From Takakia lepidozioides (Eukaryota; Streptophyta; Takakiopsida; Takakiales; Takakiaceae), in assembly GCA_030704615.1 (NCBI GenBank), contig CM060733.1, forward strand, positions 33,048,001 to 33,112,000: a stretch of DNA of 64,000 nucleotides, read 5' to 3'. Numbering within the stretch: the stretch's first letter is position 1; each line of letters opens with the position of its first letter. The notes beneath the pieces were generated by a model. The model did not search any database, had not been told where the DNA came from, and saw only the letters and a program-made list of their open reading frames with translations. Both the position numbers and the translations under genes were made by a program. Below are positions 1-11,259 of the stretch, in pieces.

Positions 1-572
1 CTACCTTCTAACCCCCCAAATGGATCGATCTCACTGGCTGCGGTTTATTGGGCGCCCCTAATGCCATCAATAAGGCCGTTTTCTTCAAATGTGGATGTTT
101 TGTGATTTGGATGAAATATTGCGCACATGAGGCATGCCATCGCCCTATCATACACGGATTTTGCCTTCTTCAAAACGAAAACATACATAACGTCAGGAAC
201 GCCATGTCCGCGTTCATCCGGCGTCGGATATTTCCTGGGTTCGGCACTCAATGCACTGTTCGGGTTCACGTTGTGAAACGCCGCAAAACGCAAATTGGAT
301 TGCCATATCCAAGATGGCGCCGTCTTTTCCCGGTGGTGTGACACTGACAAAATAAACAGTTTTGTTCCCTTCTCCATCAATTTGGCAACTGCCAAACTGT
401 TTTGGCGGTGTGGTTCAATACCCTTGACCGTTATTGGTTAATGTGTGGGGCCAGTTGTACAACTGCCTCTTGTCTTATCAAACACTTTTGGGATTTGGCA
501 ATCGCCTCTGGAAGGTTTTTACCTGTCCATGTCGCACAGTTGTATTGGTATTCACCATCGTATGTTCACCAC
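1..572. other. No gene recognised; upstream flank of MULE copy A
   Basis: Short open frames on both strands show no recognisable motif. The stretch lies directly upstream of the copy A transposase start and may be element interior or its promoter. The second terminal repeat of copy A was not found here and probably lies outside the window. Confidence 0.4.
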
Positions 573-3500
573 ATGGCTTCTCCTAATGACGTGGCCTTCG
601 CCAAGTTTCAGTATACTGAAGAACCTTGCCCTTTCAGTGCCGCGGTTGAAGATGATGGTTTTGTTGTGGTGGAGGAGCATGTTCTGGCAGCAAGGTTCAA
701 GCTTGACATTGGTTGTGTTGCTGTCGAGAAAGAGATCTATGACTTAGAGGGAAACGTTCAAAGAACGTTGTTCCAGAAGCCGCACGTTGCACAGAAACAC
801 AAGGAATGGAGAGTTCTTCCTGGAAAATATCGTGTGTTCCAAAGTGAAAGGAGACAATCCGGTGGCTCCATTGTGACTCCTGGGACAGCTGCCTCTGTCG
901 TTCAAGGAAAGCGGCATGTGACTGTGAAGCAGGAGGACACCACTTCAACAACATTTGCGACACTGTCGGATTCCTTGGATGATGAATTGGCGGAAATACT
1001 GGCTCCCATGAACAGTCTTCCTGAAGGGGACGTCGATGTTCAGGAAATCATTAGCGTCATCCCACATCTGAAAGCATTGTCAGGAAAACCAGGATCCAAA
1101 AACGACATCGCAGGGATACTGTGGGATTCATTCGCAACAAAAAAGGGTTCCTTTCCTTCCACCTTCCTTCGACGGTGACATCCTCTTTGAACTGAATCCA
1201 CCAACTTGTGTTGGGGGCCTCTCAGGTCTCTTGCAAGGAATGGATAAAAAGCATGACGACCATCCATGGTGCAAAACCAAAACGTCCAATATCCACAACG
1301 ATGTAAACTTGACATTCAGAAGGAGCGTTTGTGTGGGGCATCTAAGATGTGTGAATGCAAGTTGCCTGCGTTTCATGAAGAGCGGTGCTAAAAATGAGAG
1401 TGAGTGGGAAGGACTCTCCGACAATCCTTTTATCCCAGGTTGTGCCCCACCGTCTGCCAGTACATTTGTTTGTAAGTTCTGCAAGGTGGCCCCCTCCTGC
1501 ATTGCACATTGCCCTGCTCCATGTACTACGTTACTCACCGTTGCACAACCATGACTCGAGCCTACATTCATTTTGGGACTCACGACCATCCTGTGTCTCA
1601 CGGCGATTGCAGAGATAGTGTTGTGTTGGCGCGTGGGCTTGTCGTGGAGGAGTTTGCAAAGTCCCCTTCAGTCAAACCATCTGCCATAGTGCTGGCTGCC
1701 AGCAAAAGTTTCCTAGAGAGGCACATTCTGGGGCAAGGAAGCGAATCCAGCTCAAGACTTGAGGGGGCGTCTTTGGATGCAGCGATGGATCACTTCTCCG
1801 TGTTGAGCTCCCCCAACATTAGGAATTAGGTGAATGCATTGAGAGTGCACGGTGGAAACACAGGGTCCATCGACAGCATTATGGAGCTCAAGCGAATAAG
1901 TCAATATGACTTTATCCAATTTAGCGTCTTCCCGGGTCAGGGGTCTTCAAAGGTTTACTTGTTAAAGATGTCTACGGTGGGCGAGGGCAGTGGTGTCAGC
2001 CTGGCCAGACGTATGCAACCAGGGGGGGATCTGGAGAAAGCCTGGATGATGTTCGATCATTGCAAACGAGTGAAAGGGCTGGACAACCATGTCTTGCCAT
2101 GTTTACGACCCGAACTACCAAAGAGTAATGACAATTGCCATCTGTGACATGCAATCTGAAGATACAGAGTCCCAGATGATAATGTGGAATTGTTTGCTTT
2201 CAGTCATGGAGTCCAATGGACATACAGGCATAAATTTCAACGGGTTTATGGCGGATAGTGCACATGCTAACTTCAACGCTGTGCGCCGAGTTTTTGGATC
2301 TGGTGATCCAAAGGTACCCATGCCTAATAGGGAGCGCACATGTCTATTCCACTGGACTCAGTCCCTGCAGAAACATACGAAGAGGTGCATCAGAAGAGAT
2401 CTGCAGGCGGAGCACATGAGGCTCTGCGTCATGTACAAGAACGCGACTACAATGGAAGAGGCTGAGACCATGTACCAGACAGTGAGAGCATGGTGGTTCT
2501 CGTCAGGGGCTACTGATCAGGATGGTGTCAAAGAATTGGAAGACTGGTTGGTCTTCTGGCACTTCAGATACAGGCAATGGGGGGCTTTCATGACTATTAT
2601 AAGCTGCCTTTCACCTCTGCAATCCCTTGTATGTGCCCAGTTTCTTTCCTTGTTCCCAGAACAGTCCGCGCTTGCATGAATGACGCTCTTTCATTTTCCT
2701 TTCACAGGACATGTCCCTTGAGGACATTGCAGACATGCCGTCGTGCAACCTGGCAGAAAGCGTTCACGCCGCCTGGAAGCAGCAATATGGCAAAGCAGGA
2801 AAAATCTGTACATTGCTACAACAAATGATCTGGTACGAGCTCTAACCCAGCAAACAAGATATCGTGACTTCCTCAGGGGGCGATGTGGGGGCAAAGAACC
2901 AGATACAACAGAGTTGATGCTGAGGGTTGCAAGAAGGTCCGGGGATCCAACGAAGATGGCAAAGGCAGTGAACATGTGCACAATGGGCTCGCCTCTCCAA
3001 TCAAGGGAGCCCCATCTGGAAGGAGAGGAAAGGTTTGGGACTTGCAAACGCAAGCTAAATACACCTCCAGGATCAGATGGGGATTCACATCGCCATGACA
3101 GAGACAACTTCTTTGTACCCAAGATTTCTCCACTACAAAGCATGGCATCTAGTAGGAAAGAGGCTACTGGTGCATCCTCTTCCACAGAGACCTGTCCTCT
3201 ACCTGCAACCCCTGTAATTGCGGGTTTCCAGCAGGACCACAGGGGGGCAGTGCACGAGTCACCTTGTGCTGACTCCGAATGGCACATCGAGCGAACTACT
3301 CCAGGGTCTAGAGTTGGCTGCGCTGCAGTGAGGGCCATTAGTTATGAAAAGTGTAAGTCCAGGATAGCCAAAGGCTCAGCGGGTACTCCAGCTCCGACGT
3401 TCACATGTTTCGGCCATATATGTCAAAGGAGTCGAAGACGCACAAATTCTGGTTCTGCCCGGACGATATGGCTCGCTGTGTGAATGGTATCGTCCGCGAC

Positions 3501-4173
3501 TCCTGCATTGCTAAGCCTCCCCCACCCACCATTTGGCCAGTGCGGCTGGGAACCTCCCTAACAACACTGGAGATTGGCAAGTTGGAGGACGTCGGCTTTC
3601 GTTTGCACCGGATCTGTGGCGTCGACTCTTGGTGGCCTTGCTGCTATGGTGCCTCCTCCAGACAATACTTCGCATCCCACGAGAATGAATGGCAAAACAG
3701 TGCATCGGGTGGCTTCGGGGCCTGATCACAATGCGAAGGTGGAATCGGCCAAACTACTTCAGGCTCGGGTAACAGGAACAATGGAAGTACCTTCACTTGG
3801 GTATGGACGGGTTTATACTTTGGTCACATCTGGGTCTGTTTTGCACGACAGGGCCTATCAGGTGACAGTGGGGAATTTTCCGGGGTGTACCTGTCCCGAC
3901 TTCGTGTGCATGCGTGAGGAAGCTCTAGGAAAGAGAGGGAAATGGGTTCCCTGCAAGCATCTTTACTACATCTTTTTGCGCAGGATGTATTGTGATCCCA
4001 AAAGAGACCAAATCATTCACCAGGCGACACTTGGTCCTGGTGAGGTACGGACACTTTTTGCAGCGAGACATTGGCAATATCGAGTAGTGTTGCATATGTT
4101 GCGATTTTTCGCAATGTCGGAAAAGGCTGCCTTGTTTGAAGAACATGTATACTCAGTTCTTAAATCTGGATAA
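573..4173 (+). pseudogene. Mutator-like (MULE) transposase, copy A, decayed
   Basis: This is a remnant of a DNA transposase that would act in the nucleus on its own terminal repeats. Read across several frames it shows, in order: an N-terminal domain from the ATG at 573; a Cys/His finger (about 1270-1615) whose spacing and ending, GTHDHPVSHGD, resemble WRKY-GCM1 fingers; a DDE/RNase H-like core with TIAICDMQSED, GFMADSAHANFNAV and CLFHWTQ (about 2090-2370); a second Cys motif, FWFCPDDMARCVNG (about 3440); and a SWIM finger, CTCPDF...PCKHLY (about 3890-3965). A likely intron ends in tttcctttcacag before 2709. It is broken: frame changes near 1130, 1540, 2085, 2800, 3410 and 3600, and a TAG at 1827-1829 where copy B has CAG. 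The same domains in the same order recur on the minus strand at 38,281-41,774. Family identity is inferred from motifs; inactivation is read directly. Confidence 0.8.
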
Positions 4174-4294
4174 GCAGATGATGTCTCGTTTTGAAAGGTA
4201 GTTTATTTTTTCATCGGGTTTGGTTAACGAGCCTCCAAAATTGAGTGCGTCAACGCACACCACTTCTGCCCCCACCCCCAATATTTCCCCGGGC

Positions 4295-4295
<1 letters not shown>

Positions 4296-4330
<35 letters not shown>
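4296..4330 (+). repeat. Poly(A) run of 35 bases
   Basis: An uninterrupted A run follows the transposase stop by about 120 bp. It may be a homopolymer expansion or the tail of a small retroposed insertion; no flanking target duplication was seen. Confidence 0.9.
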
Positions 4331-4332
<2 letters not shown>

Positions 4333-4424
4333 TTTTTGGTTCGTGGGCTTGCCAAACATGGACAAGTGTCAGTATGAAAGCTCACTTTATTTTTTGACGG
4401 CCTCTACAGAAGCATTGCGTAAAT

Positions 4425-5860
4425 GAGCTTCATGATGACCATCTGTATTTTTTTTCCACTTCTTCTTGAATAACAAGCACCTGAACAAGTTTCACAATGA
4501 CAGCTCATTTGTTTTCACGTCCTCTATACAAACAAACCCTACATAAGCATTCATGATGACCATATGATTTTTTTTTCACCTCTTCTTCAATAACAAAAAC
4601 CTGAAGAAGTTTGACAATGATAGAGCTCAAGTTTTTTTTTCACCTCTTCTTCACAAACAATCCCTAATTTATTCATGATGACCATCTGATTTTTTTTTCA
4701 CCTCTTTTTCATCAACAGAAACCTGAACAAGATTGACAATGATAGAGCTCAATTTGTTTCACCTCTTCTTCACAAACAAACCCTAAATAAGCATTCATGA
4801 TGACTATCTGGTTTTTTTTCACCTCTTCTTCAAAAACAGAAACCTGAAGAAGTTTGACAATGGTAGAGCTCAAGGTTTTTTTTTTCATGTCTTCTTCACA
4901 AACAACCCCTAATTTATTCCCTAAATAAGCATTCATGATGACCGTCTGGTTTTTTTTTCACCTCTTCTTCAATAACAGAAACCTGAAGAAGTTTGACAAT
5001 GATAGAGCTCAACTTTTTTTTCACCTCTTCTTCACAAACAAACCCTAAATAAGCATTCATGATGACCATCTAATATTTTTTTCACCTCTTCTTCAATAAC
5101 ATAAACCTTAACAAGTTTGAGAATGAGAGCTCAATTTTTTCACCTCTTCTTCACAAACAAACCCTAAATAAATGACCATCTGATTTCTTTTTTCACCTCT
5201 TCTTCAATAACAGAAACCTGAACAAGTTTGACAATGATAGAGCTTAGCTTTTCTTTTCACCTCTTCTTCACAAACAAACCCTATATAAGCATTCATGATG
5301 ACCATCTGATTTTTTTTTCACCTCTTCTTCAATAACATAATCCTAAACAAGTTTCACAAGGATAGCTCAATGTTTTTTTTCACCTCTTCTTCACAAAGAC
5401 ACCCTAAATAAGCAATCACAATGACCATGTGTTTTCTTTTCACCTCATCTTCAATAATACAAACCTGAACAAGTTCCACAATAAACCGCTCATTTTGTTA
5501 CACATCTTCTTCACAAACAAAGCCTAAATAAGCTTGAAGATGGTCATCTGTCAAATTTTCACCTCATCTACATTAATAAAAACCATTGCCTGTTTCACAA
5601 TGAGTGGTCATATTTTGCCCATCCTCATTATTTTAATCCTTTCCTTCAATATTTCATCCATCCATCATCCATCCACCATAGATGAAATACTGGAAACGTC
5701 AAACAGCTTGACAATGAGCATCCAAACTTTTCTTGCCTCTTGTTCATGCAAGAATCCCTAAGTAAGACATGATGACTCACCCAACATTTTTTTTCACCTC
5801 TTCTTCAATAAGAAAACCTCAGTAAGTTTCACAATGACCATGCCATTTTTTCTATACCTC
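4425..5860 (+). repeat. ~122-bp satellite, about 11-12 diverged copies
   Basis: The unit contains cacctcttcttcaataac, a T-run, acctgaacaagtttgacaat, gatagagctca, a second cacctcttcttcacaaac and gcattcatgatgaccatct. Copies of the catgatgacca block recur near 4425, 4550, 4674, 4796, 4933, 5056, 5172, 5290, 5413 and 5535, and fade after about 5600. Each unit holds two related half-units (cacctcttcttcaa and cacctcttcttcac), so it may have grown from a ~60-bp dimer. The array lies between the copy A transposase stop and its terminal repeat, so it is probably subterminal DNA of that element. Confidence 0.85.
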
Positions 5861-5945
5861 TTTCTTTAAGCACTATAACTGCTTCCACGACAATAGGACC
5901 CTCTCTAAACAAATGACTCGGGTATGGGGCCTGCTTCTTCCTCCA

Positions 5946-6031
5946 CTAAACCCCTGGGCTCACGCTTAGAGGGCAAAGCATGAGCCGAGCTCCTAGGCTC
6001 ACGCGGCTAGGTTCACGCCGTAGCTGCACTC
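5946..6031 (+). repeat. Probable 3' terminal inverted repeat of MULE copy A
   Basis: The stretch at about 5997-6031 (gctcacgcggctagg, ttcacgccgtagc) aligns with the right-hand terminal repeat of the 17.5-kb element (gctcacgccgcaagg, gtcacgccgaggc) at roughly 24 of 34 positions by eye. It sits downstream of transposase copy A in the expected orientation and coincides with the point where the adjoining methyltransferase reading frame ends. Confidence 0.6.
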
Positions 6032-6563
6032 CCCGTGACCCCACTGCAGCTGCATCCAGCAACACTGCTGACCCAAGCCACGACCGGACTTGATGCAAAC
6101 TGGCCATCACCCTGGCCCGAGAATCGCCCATCAGTGGCACATTCTCCAAGATGTATGCTGGAGATACAGCTTGATGAAGCTATAAGTAGCGCAAAACCCA
6201 CACCATCTCCCAAAACAGACCCGACCTCGAGTCTCGCAATCCATTGCCATGCTCGGCTGATGAATGCCCTTGGCAGGGCCAACCTGCCACTACCAAATCA
6301 ATGGAGCCAACCCGCCCCAAATCATGCGCCCCTAGCAAAGAGATGTATGCTAGCAAGGTCTGCTGATTACAAAGGAACCGCAGACACCGGTAACAACTCA
6401 GGGTACTGCTGCACCAACTGAGCAACATGACGAAGTGAGACGCGTCGTGCAGTCTCATCCATCTCCACATACAGATAACGCCGAACTCGTACACCTGCCT
6501 GTAGAACAGCAGCCAATCTGGTGCTGATCCCACCAAACAAGTCCAGAAGGCAAATGCCTTCAT
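6031..6563 (-). pseudogene. Cytosine-C5 DNA methyltransferase fragment in a retroelement
   Basis: This encodes part of a C5-type DNA cytosine methyltransferase, which transfers a methyl group from S-adenosylmethionine to cytosine. Read on the minus strand it shows motif I as LLDLFGGIST (about 6,528-6,550), an acidic follow-on YVEMDE, motif IV as DLVVAGWPCQGHS with the catalytic Pro-Cys (PCQ at 6270-6278) followed by GLRDSRSGLFWEM, motif VI as YILENVP (ENV at 6139-6147), and a motif VIII-like VGSRGVQLRR. The pattern is closest to DNMT3/DRM-like enzymes (established motif order; subtype inferred). Motif I and motif IV lie in different frames, and a stop follows FWEMVWVLRYL, so it is inactive. 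It lies immediately downstream of the gag gene on the same strand and is cut at about 6030 by a MULE terminal repeat, which removes motifs IX-X. Confidence 0.75.
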
Positions 6564-6643
6564 CCGGACACTGTCACATGATCGGTGTGGTGTCCAATGG
6601 TGACCTGAGCTGTGGCCATGGCAGCGAGCCTTTGTTCTAGCTG

Positions 6644-8077
6644 CTAAAGCCGGTTGGCCATGCCTTGGTCAACACCCTGACCTCCGCGTCCTTGGCCATG
6701 TTGAGCTTGCCCTTGGCCTGCACCTCGTGCCTGACCACCTCGTCCTCTCTGGGTTGCTCCACCTCGCCCCCGGCCACCATTGTTCCCTTGGAACTGGCCT
6801 GGGCGCAACTCAGGATGCAAACCATAGCACTAGGTCTCTCCATGCCCGTACTTGCCACAATGCCCACACTGCAACTGTGCAGGCTGTGCCGGTGCCAAAC
6901 CATTGCCTCCCTCTAGGCAATCCTTCTTGACATGGGGTCCTCCAATGTCCAGCACACCACATCCGCCCGTTGTTGGCCAGCAAATGAAGGGAGAGACCCC
7001 TGCATCTGAGGTCCTCTCTGTCCTTCCCTAGGCTTCACCTGAGCCCCCTTGTTGCCTTGAGCACGTTGAGGTAGTGGCTGGCTAGGAACACCACTACTCC
7101 GTGGTGCCTCCTTAGCAAATCCCACCATGACCACTCGTTCCTCCACCATGTTGAGCTCTATCCGCTCTGCCAGCAAAAACACATTTGCTAAGATGGGTTG
7201 GGCAGCAAAAACACGTTTGCTAAGGTGGGTTGGTCCACTTGTAGGAGAGTTGTATCCCGCACCCTTCTCCTCAGCTCCTTGTCCAATATCCCATACCAGA
7301 ATTGGACTGCTTGAGCTTAAGTAATCCCTTGGGTTACATTTATCAATCGCCTCATGCGCGTGTAAGCCTCCCTCAAACTCTCAGTAGGCTTGCGCTGGAA
7401 CTCTTGCAAGCTCCACAATTTCTCCGTCCTTATCCCCTGGTAGTTTCTCCTCAACTCCTCGAAGAACTCCACAACTGGGTTAAAGGTAGGCACGGGTGCT
7501 GGTGCTGCAGCAGGAGCTTGAGTGGATTTCCCAGCTCCATCTTTACTTGTCCCACTACTAGTGCTTGCAGTTGGGATGTTGGTGTAGCTGCTGGTATCGC
7601 CGCTGCCTTTGTGCCTCTAGTGATGGAGACATAGTCAGGTGACCAATATTGTCGCCACTCCTCAATCTCCACCTCATTTCCCCGCCTAAACTCATGGTAG
7701 TCATCCATAGGCGGCCCCTCAAGGTGCTGAAACAGCCCCTTCCACGCCATTAAAGGCGTAAACAGTTGTGGATTACGCATCTGCTGCAAATCACACCAAC
7801 TATCAAACTCATGTATGAAATCATCAAGCTCGATGGTGCCCACAGCTCCTGAGTACCGACGTGGCCCCTTGGTAGCTCCATACATTTCCTCCATCGTATC
7901 CCACAACAATGGCACGGAAATGTCTTGCACCCTCGGCGAGAAATTTCCTAACTCTGAGTCTGAACCTTTCTCAGAAGACACTGAAGGTGAAGGTGGCCTA
8001 AACCGCACACCTCGTTTTGTATACCCACTAGTATCGCTGGTGCTCATACCGGCACTCTCCTCAGCAACTGGTGGCAT
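6644..8077 (-). pseudogene. LTR-retrotransposon Gag polyprotein
   Basis: Gag forms the particle that packages retroelement RNA. The N-terminal part (from ATG at 8075-8077) has an acidic, Ser-rich leader and the segment IELDDFIHEFDSW. The retrotransposon-gag domain follows after a frame change near 7510, with KLWSLQEFQRKPTESLREAY and RMRRLINVTQGI (about 7330-7440). A Gln/Pro/Gly-rich linker leads to two zinc-knuckle-like motifs, one degenerate (about 6,905-6,960) and one as CGHCGKYGHGETC (about 6,830-6,870), then an Arg-Gly-rich tail ending at the stop at 6644-6646. There is an in-frame stop near 7319. No protease, RT or integrase follows; the next recognisable sequence is the C5 methyltransferase fragment. 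A primer-binding site and LTRs were not recognised. Confidence 0.75.
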
Positions 8078-8089
8078 CTCCGTGACGAA

Positions 8090-8845
8090 AACTCACACTC
8101 AAACCGGCTATCAACTCGTCTCTAATCCTCCTTTCCACAAGGTAAACGGGTAGAGAAACTGTTGCGGTTTATGGTTTGGAATACTAGGTTCTTATTCTGA
8201 ACCTGCACCTACACCTGCATCCACCGCAGGCACTCCTATGGTCTGCTGGTCATCAACCCAGCCTCACTATAAGAGAAACAATGATGGTCTGCTGGTCATC
8301 ACCCCAGCCTCACCACCGATAGCACGCTCTAGGATTGGCCGGCCACAATATTTCCGGCACAACCACCTATAAAAGCAAGCGCCCAAACCAAACTAGCATG
8401 GCGCATAGTCAAGCATGCATGTGTGGGAGGAGGATCCAAACACAGGAAACTTAAACACAACACCTCCCACAGCTTAAATCCATCGATCTCCTTGCGGTTT
8501 CAATAAACCTGCAAGATGGTCAAGTCTCTATCCAAACTAGCTCTGCCTCCGTTTACGGAAAAGTTTTGGCCTACAAGAATGATGGAAGACTATAGAGAAA
8601 GGAAGCTAAAGCAATCTCTAAGCCCAGAATGCTCTCATCCCATTACTCCCTCTATCTTCATACTCACTCTTGCTCAAGCAATAGATCAGACTATCCTTAA
8701 AGGACCTCTCAAATAACTCTCAAGAGCCCTCAAATTATTGCCATGAACTTCTGAAATCTACCCTCAATCAGCCCCTCACATAGACCCACCGAGGTTCAAG
8801 AAGTTTGCAAACTTGGACTCCAAACAGTCCACTAAAAGGCCCTAG
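8090..8845. other. No gene recognised; possible LTR/leader of the gag element
   Basis: Upstream of the minus-strand gag there is no long coding frame. A repeated phrase, gtctgctggtcatca, occurs twice (about 8240 and 8287), and a plus-strand TATA-like cctataaaagc lies near 8368. An LTR could not be delimited because no second copy lies in the window. Confidence 0.35.
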
Positions 8846-8849
8846 GCGC

Positions 8850-9300
8850 CCGCCAATTAATGGCCTTCAAGGTCTCCAACCAGCCCTCACAACGGCTCCA
8901 CAAGCCTGCCCAATATGGCCTCCAAGGACCTGCAACAGTCCTCCAACAGCCCTTAAGAAGCTGCTCAAATCTGCCAAGTATTGGCCTCCAAGGACCTCCA
9001 ACAGTCCTCCAACAACCCTTAAGAAGCACCTCAAATCTGCCAAGTATTGGCCTCCAAGGACCTCCAATAGTCCCCCAACAGCCCCTAAAAAGCCCTTAAG
9101 AAGCTCCTCAAGCCTGCCCAATATGGGCCTCCAAGGATCTCCAATCGTCCTCCAACCAGCCCTCACAATGCTCCACAGGCCTGCCAAACATTGGCCTCAA
9201 GGACCCCAAATAGTCCTTCAAACAGCCCCCAACAGGCTCCACAAGCCTGCAAGATATTGGCTTCAATAGACCCCAAATAGTCCTCAAGCAAGCCCCTAGA
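8850..9300 (+). repeat. ~64-bp tandem repeat, about 6-7 copies
   Basis: The unit contains ggcctccaaggacctcca, acagtcctccaacagccc, a ccttaagaagct or ccctcacaangct variant, and cctgccaantattggcc. Copies begin near 8864, 8930, 8986, 9052, 9128 and 9191, with variable internal length. Long open frames on both strands come from the repeat and are not gene evidence. Confidence 0.8.
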
Positions 9301-9324
9301 AAGCTCCAAAAATATCCACAGTTA

Positions 9325-9715
9325 GTCGATTTTTCATCCGTCACTGACCGAATTTCATCCAAAACTGCGATTTCTCATCCGGAGGTCCGATACTTCATCC
9401 GCCGCGATAGTTCATCCGTTGCCGCAAATTTTCATCCGATGGCACGATAGTTCATCCGCTGCCACGATTTCATCCGATGACGCAGTTTCATCCGTCGCCA
9501 CGATTTTTCATCCGATAGCGCGATAGTTCATTCGCTGCCGCGATTTCATCCGCTGATGCAGTTTCATCCGTGGCCGCGATGTTTCATCCGATAGCGCGAT
9601 AGTTCATCCGCTGATGAGATTTCATCCGCTGGCGCAGTTTCATCCACTACAACCAATTCTCATCCAGGAGCGCCAATTTTCATCCACTGGCTCAATAGTT
9701 CATCCGATTGGACAA
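9325..9715 (+). repeat. TTCATCCG short tandem array, about 17 copies
   Basis: The octamer ttcatccg (some as ttcatcca or ttcattcg) recurs every 19-28 bp, separated by GC-richer spacers such as ctgccgcgat, atggcacgatag and gctgatgcagt. It follows the 64-bp array directly. It has no coding potential, and the spacers share a gccgcgat core. Confidence 0.8.
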
Positions 9716-9719
9716 TGGT

Positions 9720-11259
9720 GGTGCTCCCAACTGTGCGCAGTGTTGTTACGCGTTCCCATACGTTCCCACGAGTTCCCAAGGAGTTTCCAAGCGTTCTCAT
9801 GCGTTTTTTTGAATTCCCAAGGAGTTCACACGCGTTCCCAAGCTAGGGATTGCGCCGCTTTGCCTTTGCGATTGCTGCAACGAGCTATGGCTTCTATGGA
9901 GCAACTAGAGGTGTTGTTCTTGGTTTCTTGAGCATCAATAGACCATCAAGAGTGCCTCTAACTCCTTGAGCAAGCTATTTGTCACACAACAAGCTTTCTT
10001 TCTCTATGGAACTTATTGAAACAAGCATAGAACAAGCTATTGAGCTTCTATGGTATACCCTCTTCTAGCCATCGTATGCACTTATAGTGCTTCCTTCTAT
10101 GGCCATAGTGCACCTCTTAGAGCTCCTAATCCAGCCCTGCACTTGCCACTTCCATAGACATGCTCTTCCCAAGCTTGGGATTGAAACCCCAACTCAAAGC
10201 ATGCTCTACAAATACATTACTCTGCCCCAAAGATAAATCAGATATCTACCTCCACTCATGGCTCTCCTAAGCTTGAAGTTGAAGACTCCCACAAGCTGAA
10301 ACCATGCTCCACATGCACCGCTTGCTTCCTTAACACCCAAGCTCTTCTTGAACTCATCAAACCCTGCAACATTTGCAGAACAAGAGCTTCTTCACAAGCT
10401 CTCAAACTTTTCAACGGGGCTCTCCTTGAAGACCTCATCTTGTACATAAACACCCCAAAGCTTTCTTCTTGCAAACCCTGCAACACCTTGTATCTTAAGA
10501 GCTATCTATCAAGCTCTCTTCCACATACAAGTGCTAACCATGCTAACACCTTGCACTCATAGATGTAAGCAGGTCTTCTTCTAGTGATACGGAAATGGTG
10601 AAAAGAGGATAAACCACTCTATCACGTTATATAAGTCAAGCCAATGGCACCTTTGCTAAATGACTCCACCATATAGACCTCACCCACTCTCCATCTCAAG
10701 AACTAGAGCTATGGCGGCGAGAGGCCTCGGGAGGCTCGACTAGAAGAAGACGAGCTTGCCTACGTCTCACCTGGAGATAACCTCACCACGTCCCAAGTGA
10801 GGTTCGCCACCTCATTTGGCACATGGAACCAAATGAAGTCCCAATGCCAACAAAATACAAATATAAATGTATAATATCCTAATTAGTTAGAAATAACTAT
10901 TTCTAACTAATCACAAACAAAACCATGACACGTTGTTTCGATGCAGCATCCTGCTGTTGTTGCGATATTTCATCGCTATACAATTTCTACTGTAAATTGC
11001 CAAGTGCCCTCACTATGTGATCCTGCTGGATAAGATAAGAGGGGGAATAGACAAATCGCAACCCGTCCTTATAGTCGCCTTCGTACGGTTCAAACGGTTC
11101 CAAGTTGCCGCTAATTGTACCGAATTGGTAGCCTACTACACCACTTTTGTAGCCTCCTACTATCGTTTTGACGCCATAGTACCACTCGATGCTCGTTTCA
11201 GACTTCAACTAAATTCCTAAGTGATTCACCAGCGGTTCCCAACTAACTAACAACTTGTT
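9720..11259. other. No gene recognised
   Basis: There are repeats of gcgttcccaagcgttctca near 9750-9840 and many caagct/agcttc phrases (10,000-10,560), but no conserved reading frame. TATA-like atataaatgtata lies near 10,862. The stretch ends at the tyrosine-recombinase-like fragment. Confidence 0.5.

Noticed and set aside
8832-9362. Several overlapping open frames on both strands at 8.8-9.4 kb
   Set aside because: All arise from the 64-bp tandem repeat, whose length keeps frames open by chance.
9325-9715. CRISPR-like short repeats
   Set aside because: The repeat is only 8 bp and the spacers resemble each other; a minisatellite explains it.
10560-10590. Opposite end of the 59.4-kb CACTA element (cttcttctagtg)
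   Set aside because: Only the final dozen bases agree, the distance is 49 kb, and the subterminal accact repeats are absent.
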